This document shows, piece by piece, positions 59,320-64,000 of a DNA stretch of 64,000 nt. The notes under the pieces were generated by a model. That model saw only the letters and a list, made by a program, of their open reading frames with translations, was not told the origin of the DNA and searched no databases. Every line of letters begins with the position of its first letter. Position 1 is the stretch's first letter. The stretch spans positions 278,703-342,702 of the forward strand of contig JACKLD010000013.1 in assembly GCA_024236095.1 (NCBI GenBank). The letters are read 5' to 3'. Origin of the DNA: Pseudomonadaceae bacterium. GTDB lineage: Bacteria > Pseudomonadota > Alphaproteobacteria > UBA2136 > UBA6156. The translations under genes were made by a program, and so were the position numbers.

Positions 59320-59354
59320 GGCTTGCAAGGGTATTTTGCCGCTGCTGTTGCACG

Positions 59355-60101
59355 TCAATCCCACCGCCAGCGCCAGACAACCCATAAGAAAGCGCCGATA
59401 TCCCACGTATATCGCCTCAATAGCCGCCGGGGCTCCTGCACCAGCCTGAACAACCATTCCAGCCGTAGCCGTTGCACCCACAACGGCGCCCGCCGGAATT
59501 CCCCCGCCACGAAATCGAACAGCGCCCCCACTCCCACCAGCAGGATGGCGTTTAACAGTGGTGCGGCTTGGGCCATCCACAATTCTTGACGGGGGTTGCC
59601 CAGCGCCACCAGCACCACCTCGGCGCCGCTGGCGTTGATGCGCTTAACCATCTCTACCACCGTCAACTTGGCATAGCCGTCTTGCGCGCCCACCACGGTT
59701 ACGCCCCATGCGGCCATCTCGGTGGCGGCCTTGGCCACCACGCGGGGCTTGCTGCCATACAGGAACACCTTGCTGCCGCGTGGCAATGCGCCCAAAACCT
59801 GCGGTGTGAAGTCGGTGCCGTTGAGATTGTCCAAAAAGCCTTCGCCGCCATTCACCAACCGAGCGCCAAGTTCCAGCCCGATGCCGTCATTCAGCAGCAC
59901 AAAGTCCTGCAGCATCTTGGCCAGTTCCGCATCCCTTGCCGCGAAGTTCACCAGATTGGTGTTGGCATAAGCTAGCAGGGTGTGCTGTTTTGCTTCAAAC
60001 CGCCCGCGCAACAATTCCAACGCCTCCGCCCGCGCCAGCCGGGCCACGCACATGGGGCCGACACGCAAACAGGGGAGAGGGGGGTTCCGCATGTTCTCCA
60101 C
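59355..60101 (-). CDS. WecG/TagA/CpsF-family glycosyltransferase (GT26)
   Basis: Adds a second sugar, typically N-acetylmannosaminuronate or a related residue, to a lipid-linked primer. The 248 residues show the family marks: LAYANTNLVNFAARD, LNDGIGLELGARL, VALGNPRQELWM, GVGALFDFVAGEFRRAP and LEWLFRLVQEPRRL. The start is the ATG at 60101 or 60092; no ribosome site decides. It is divergent from the next glycosyltransferase and probably acts right after the phosphotransferase at 57586. Confidence 0.9.
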   Translation of the reverse strand: MENMRNPPLPCLRVGPMCVARLARAEALELLRGRFEAKQHTLLAYANTNLVNFAARDAELAKMLQDFVLLNDGIGLELGARLVNGGEGFLDNLNGTDFTPQVLGALPRGSKVFLYGSKPRVVAKAATEMAAWGVTVVGAQDGYAKLTVVEMVKRINASGAEVVLVALGNPRQELWMAQAAPLLNAILLVGVGALFDFVAGEFRRAPLWVQRLRLEWLFRLVQEPRRLLRRYTWDIGAFLWVVWRWRWD

Positions 60102-60172
60102 ATAGGGCGGCCGCCGTGCCTTGACAAGCCGTCATGCGCGCCCATATCTCCCCCAAAGGGGTTATCCAAGGT

Positions 60173-61276
60173 ATGCGTATTCTCCACGTGGTTCGTCAAT
60201 TCGCGCCGTCGGTCGGCGGGCTGGAGGCGTACGTGGCCAGCCTTGCGCAGCACCAACAACAGGCTGGGCATCAGGTCGCCGTGCTTACCCTCAACCGCCT
60301 ATTCATGGCGCGAACCGAAGAAAAACTGTCTGCCCATGAAACTGTTGACGGCATCCCCGTCCGGCGTATCGGCTTCACGGGCACGCGCCGTTTGTTTGTG
60401 CCGCACATTTCGCCCTCCATGCTGAAGGGTTACGATATCATCCACGTCCACAACACCGACGGCTTTTTCGATACCCTTGCCCTCCTTCGCCCGTTCCTGA
60501 AGGCCAAACTGGTTGCCACCACCCATGGCGGCTTTTTCCATACGCCGGATTTCGGACTGTTCAAGCGCATCTGGTTCAATTGTATCACCCGATTGACCAT
60601 CCGCGCCTATGCCCACATGTTTGCCATCAGCGGGAACGACTTTGCCACCTTCCACCAGATGATGCCGCGTCTCTCGCTGCAACCCAACGCGGTGACGCCC
60701 ATGGCCCCCACCTTGTGTAGCGGTGAAGATTTCCTCTATGTTGGCCGTCTTGCCCCGCACAAAAACCTTCCGGGGCTGCTGCAAACCTATGCCGAACTCC
60801 GCAAACGCGGCATTAATGGCACGCTGCACATTGTCGGCAGCCCGTGGGGCGTGGCCGTGGAAGACCTGCAATCCCTCGCGAAAAGCCTGCGCATTGCGTC
60901 CCATGTGCGCCTCCATGGCCATCTTGATGGCGCCGCCCTCGCCAAACGTGCCACCACATGCGGTTTCTTTGTATCGGCCTCGCGCTTCGAGGGCTTCGGC
61001 ATGTCGATGCTGGAAGCCATGGGCGCGGGGCTGGTGCCGCTGGTGCACGCCAATGCCTCGTTTGCCGAGTTGCTGGACACGGCAAACCTTGGCGTGTGCA
61101 CCGACATGGAGTCCCCTGTCGCCGCCGCCGAACGCATCGCCGCCTATTTGCCCACCGTGACCGGTTTCACCCGCCAACAGGCGCAAGCCTTTGCCGCCCG
61201 CTACAATTGGCCTGCGCTCACCGCCGCCACGCTCGCCGTTTACCAAAGCCTTCTTAACGGAAAGACCTCCGCATGA
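60173..61276 (+). CDS. Glycosyltransferase, GT4 family
   Basis: The 367 residues start MRILHVVRQFAPSVGGLEAY, the typical GT4 acceptor loop, contain YVGRLAPHKNLPGLLQ and the EX7E motif in SRFEGFGMSMLEAMGAG. Soluble, acting at the inner membrane face. Related in plan to the one at 52230 but not a close copy. The ATG at 60173 follows AAGGT closely; a start at 60134 would overlap the divergent WecG promoter. Its stop overlaps the next gene by four bases. Confidence 0.92.
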   Translation: MRILHVVRQFAPSVGGLEAYVASLAQHQQQAGHQVAVLTLNRLFMARTEEKLSAHETVDGIPVRRIGFTGTRRLFVPHISPSMLKGYDIIHVHNTDGFFDTLALLRPFLKAKLVATTHGGFFHTPDFGLFKRIWFNCITRLTIRAYAHMFAISGNDFATFHQMMPRLSLQPNAVTPMAPTLCSGEDFLYVGRLAPHKNLPGLLQTYAELRKRGINGTLHIVGSPWGVAVEDLQSLAKSLRIASHVRLHGHLDGAALAKRATTCGFFVSASRFEGFGMSMLEAMGAGLVPLVHANASFAELLDTANLGVCTDMESPVAAAERIAAYLPTVTGFTRQQAQAFAARYNWPALTAATLAVYQSLLNGKTSA

Positions 61277-62454
61277 AACTCGCCATCCTCAACGTCAAAT
61301 ACAGCCCCAACCTCGGCGATGCCGTGATTGCCGACTGTCTGGAAGACCATCTGCGCAAGGAGATTTCCAACCTCACCGTCTTCTCGCTGGATATCGGCGG
61401 CCGCAGCGGTTACGGCGTCGGCGGCAGTCTGGCGGGCGGCGGCTTGGGGCTGATGGGGTATCTCAAAAAGATGCCCCACGTTGTCCAGACGCTGGTGCCG
61501 TGGCTGGTAAAGCGCCGCTATGCCGCAGATTGGAAGACACGGCTTGCCGGTTGCCACGGCCTGATTATCGGTGGCGGCCACCTGATGATGGATGTCGACC
61601 AGTTCTTCCCACTGCGCCTGCTCACCGCCGTGCGGCAGTGCCCGCGCGGTACCCCGCTGTTCGTGCAGTCGGTGGGGGTGTCGGCCAAAATGACCGCACG
61701 CGGCCTGCGCCTGTTCAAGGCCATCTTTACCCATGGCTGTTTGCGCATGGCCTCGGTGCGCGATGCCGGTGCCCAAGCCAACTGGCTGAAGCATTTCGGC
61801 GGCGCACAGCCATTGTTGCACCGCGACCCCGGCCTGCTGGCCGCCACCACCTACGGCAAAGCCAAAAAGACTCACCGTGCCCGCCCGCTGGTGGCCTTCG
61901 GCGTGGCCGCGCCCGCCTCGCTCTCGCCCCATGCCGACAGCCGCGAGGGGGTGGTCTGCGGCGATCTGTCGTTCTACCTTGAAACTTTGCCGTTACTGGC
62001 CAAACAGTACGACATCCTGCTGTTTACCAATGGCGAAGACGACGCCTTTTTGCGCCAGCTGGAGGCCGAGCTGCCAACCTTGCCCGTCAAGGTGCGTGCG
62101 CGCATCCGCGTGGCGCCGCGCCCGTTGAAGCCCGCACAACTGGTGGCGCTTATCCGCACCGCCGATGCCATGGTCGGTCACCGCCTCCACGCCAACATCG
62201 TGGCTTATTCCTACCGCGTGCCGCATATCGGCCTCGGGTGGGACGATAAACTGAAAAGCTTTTTCAAATCGATTGACCGCCCCGATTTCATCATCACCGG
62301 CAACGCGGGTGCTCCGCGCAAGGTGGCCGCACTGGTGGCCCGCGCACTGGCCGAGGGCATCGACACCAAAACCCACACAAAGGTGCTGGAGGAAGCCCGC
62401 CAAGGCATCCGCACCCTTGCCGCCGCCATTCGCCAACATGCCAAGAGGAAATGA
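61273..62454 (+). CDS. Polysaccharide pyruvyltransferase family protein
   Basis: Adds pyruvate ketals to sugars in exopolysaccharides (PF04230 type). The 393 residues begin MKLAILNVKYSPNLGDAVIA, the family N-terminus, with GLIIGGGHLMMD and FVQSVGVSAK in the first half and VGHRLHANIVAYSYRVPHIG near the end, the most conserved block. It is coupled to the preceding glycosyltransferase (ATGA). The product would be a negatively charged surface glycan. Confidence 0.9.
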   Translation: MKLAILNVKYSPNLGDAVIADCLEDHLRKEISNLTVFSLDIGGRSGYGVGGSLAGGGLGLMGYLKKMPHVVQTLVPWLVKRRYAADWKTRLAGCHGLIIGGGHLMMDVDQFFPLRLLTAVRQCPRGTPLFVQSVGVSAKMTARGLRLFKAIFTHGCLRMASVRDAGAQANWLKHFGGAQPLLHRDPGLLAATTYGKAKKTHRARPLVAFGVAAPASLSPHADSREGVVCGDLSFYLETLPLLAKQYDILLFTNGEDDAFLRQLEAELPTLPVKVRARIRVAPRPLKPAQLVALIRTADAMVGHRLHANIVAYSYRVPHIGLGWDDKLKSFFKSIDRPDFIITGNAGAPRKVAALVARALAEGIDTKTHTKVLEEARQGIRTLAAAIRQHAKRK

Positions 62455-62457
62455 GCG

Positions 62458-63714
62458 GTGATCCAGGTATTGCCATCTCCCAAGCCGATGAAGCCGTTAG
62501 GGTCGCCCGTGGAAAAGCTTGCCGGGTGTACGTTAAAAAATATCGGAAAGCCTGATGGCACAGGGCCTAAAACATCCTTTGTCGGTATAGATATCCTCCG
62601 TTTTCTTGCAGCGGTCATGGTTATGCTTGTTCACTTTACGCTGCCGTTACGCAGTGTCCCGCCCGAACTTGAAAGCTATCAAATCCAGCTGGACTACAAC
62701 CAATATCCGGCAATGGAAGGGATGACTTGGTTCGGTTGGGTCGGTGTGCAGGTGTTTTTTGTCATTTCGGGATTCGTGATTGCATTCAGTGCCAAGGGAA
62801 GCTCGCCATTTTCCTTTTTACGCAGCCGCGTCCTTCGCCTGCTTCCTGCCGTGTGGTTGTGTGCGCCACTTACGGCAATGGCGTTGCTGGCTAATGGAAC
62901 GGCACTGGCTGATGTCACTAAAATACTTGTTAAAGGTCTGCTTTTCATACCAACATATCCGTATATAGACCCGTCTTACTGGACGTTGGGCATCGAGATC
63001 GTCTTCTATGCCGTCATTTGGTTCACCATGCTTGCAGCAGGTCTGCGTCGCGTCGGTCTGGTCGTTGGGCTGATTGGAGGCATCAGCGCCTTGCTATGGC
63101 TGTTGGTGGGAGCCGGACTATGGCTTCAACCCGTGGGCTGGCAACCATGGCTGGAGCTTTTTAACACGCGTCCGTTCCAACTTGCCCTTGTTACACACGG
63201 TGCCAACTTCATGACCGGGGTTTTGCTCTACGTCATACTGTTGGAGCGGAGCTCCTACGGGCTTATGGCTCTTTTTGTATTGGGTGTCGTAGGTAGTCTG
63301 GCCCAAATCATCGCTGAAACCACGCTCAAGGCCAGTCTGCTTGCACATGCGCCTTTGCTGCCCGCACTGGTATGGGGGCTGGCGCTCTTTGTCATGGTCG
63401 CCTCCATCATGTTGAACCATTACGTATCCGCAGGTTGGGCGGCACGTGCCCGGCGTGTTGGGTTGTTAACGTATCCGCTTTATCTGGTGCACCAGATTGT
63501 CGGGTATATATTGCTTTCCGTCTTTCGCCAAATGGGATTGGGCAATATCGTCAGTCTGATCCTTGCCATCATGGTCGTGGTGTTGCTGGCTGTGATGGTA
63601 TCTGAAGTGCTGGAGCCCCGGCTGCGCCGTATCATGCGTCATTGGGTGGATAATATGGAACGTGGGCTTACACATCCCATGTTGCGAAGGCTCTTCGTCA
63701 TGCAAGGCTCTTGA
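62458..63714 (+). CDS. Acyltransferase family 3 (OafA/YrhL-like)
   Basis: Membrane O-acyltransferase that decorates polysaccharides with acetyl or similar groups. The 418 residues have about ten membrane helices; the family blocks GIDILRFLAAVMVMLVHF (with the catalytic-type His) and FFVISGFVIA are clear, with FLRSRVLRLLPAVW after. The start is a GTG at 62458 with AGAGGAA 7 bases upstream, 3 bases after the previous stop. Base use is visibly less GC-rich than its neighbours, which hints at later acquisition. Confidence 0.9.
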   Translation: MIQVLPSPKPMKPLGSPVEKLAGCTLKNIGKPDGTGPKTSFVGIDILRFLAAVMVMLVHFTLPLRSVPPELESYQIQLDYNQYPAMEGMTWFGWVGVQVFFVISGFVIAFSAKGSSPFSFLRSRVLRLLPAVWLCAPLTAMALLANGTALADVTKILVKGLLFIPTYPYIDPSYWTLGIEIVFYAVIWFTMLAAGLRRVGLVVGLIGGISALLWLLVGAGLWLQPVGWQPWLELFNTRPFQLALVTHGANFMTGVLLYVILLERSSYGLMALFVLGVVGSLAQIIAETTLKASLLAHAPLLPALVWGLALFVMVASIMLNHYVSAGWAARARRVGLLTYPLYLVHQIVGYILLSVFRQMGLGNIVSLILAIMVVVLLAVMVSEVLEPRLRRIMRHWVDNMERGLTHPMLRRLFVMQGS

Positions 63715-63745
63715 AAAAAGATAATACGTTGTTTTAGATATATTT

Positions 63746-64000
63746 CTAGCGCCGCGCCAAATACACCAACGCCGCCAGCACCGCCACACACCCTGCAAAC
63801 ACCGCACCCATTGGCCCGGCAGGAGGAATCACCAGCGTGCTTGCCACCAGCAGTGTGCCCACCGCCAACACGTTGGCGCGCATCAGTACGCCGTCTTGTT
63901 TGCGGGCGAAGAAGCCCAGACGTGTCGCATCCAGCGCCGCGCGCGCCACGGTCAGCACCAGCATTGCCCACAGCAACGGTTGCGCCGCTGCCAGTGCCTC
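63746..64000 (-). CDS. C-terminal end of a membrane protein (flippase-like), partial
   Basis: The last 84 residues of a gene running into the window from the right. They form three hydrophobic segments (LWAMLVLTVARAALDATRL, VGTLLVASTLVI, AVFAGCVAVLAALVYLA), the kind of end seen in polysaccharide flippases of the MATE/MVF superfamily. The context of a glycan locus supports this, but the fragment is too short to prove it. Confidence 0.5.
   Translation of the reverse strand, partial: EALAAAQPLLWAMLVLTVARAALDATRLGFFARKQDGVLMRANVLAVGTLLVASTLVIPPAGPMGAVFAGCVAVLAALVYLARR

Overview
The window is GC-rich bacterial chromosome, densely coded on both strands, and most likely from an alphaproteobacterium. 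The support is the long two-domain dCTP deaminase, the tig/clpP/clpX/lon set, gatCAB with ruvX, UbiG and RpoH, plus sigma-70 promoters of the TTGACN-17-TATAAC type. I cannot place the genus. Three points do not fit a textbook alphaproteobacterium: the histidyl-tRNA synthetase looks unlike the usual alphaproteobacterial type, tRNA-His keeps G-1:C73, and the genome is rich in short palindromic repeats, several of them built onto tRNA 3' ends.

Layout. 1-11 kb holds the ATP-dependent proteolysis genes, scattered instead of contiguous: lon (partial, with a CIRCE-like operator), clpX, tig and clpP, interleaved with methyltransferases, an O-antigen ligase-like membrane protein and tRNA-Leu/tRNA-His. 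11-15.6 kb has a lipoprotein/GGDEF pair, maf, dcd, a 2[4Fe-4S] ferredoxin, small hypotheticals and the HU gene. 15.7-17 kb is a tRNA-Asp/tRNA-Val region full of decayed tRNA copies carrying palindromic insertions. 17-25 kb has ubiG, rpsU, hisS, a large coiled-coil orphan and prfA-prmC with two lipoproteins. 25-35.4 kb has a J-domain protein, a prepilin peptidase and a type IV pilus / type II secretion-like operon (ATPase, GspF-like protein, accessory proteins, two prepilin-like proteins) downstream of der. 35.5-38.3 kb carries small membrane and secreted proteins and a BamB-like lipoprotein. 38.4-39.3 kb has tRNA-Gly and tRNA-Arg followed by hairpin cassettes that each end in a copy of the tRNA 3' end, and a MITE-like element. 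39.3-48 kb has nusG-secE, a gatCAB operon with three extra genes inside, ruvX and a photolyase. 48-52 kb has a degenerate EAL protein, an ABC ATPase, tRNA-Glu, an RluD-type pseudouridine synthase and rpoH. 52-64 kb is a polysaccharide locus: glycosyltransferases, manC, an initiating phosphoglycosyltransferase, a WecG-type transferase, a pyruvyltransferase, an acyltransferase and the end of a membrane protein. A three-gene phage tail-like cassette lies inside it, flanked by imperfect direct repeats.

How the genes work together. The first third is mostly protein quality control and translation. The pilus genes form one transcriptional direction with a matching prepilin peptidase close by, but no secretin or clear major pilin is in view. 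The last 12 kb makes and modifies a surface glycan on undecaprenyl phosphate. The feature I find most worth pursuing is the family of roughly 45-base palindromic elements associated with tRNA T-arms and 3' ends (15.97-16.9 kb and 38.5-39.2 kb). Their stems show compensatory changes between copies, and one copy also forms the C-terminus and stop codon of a small protein.
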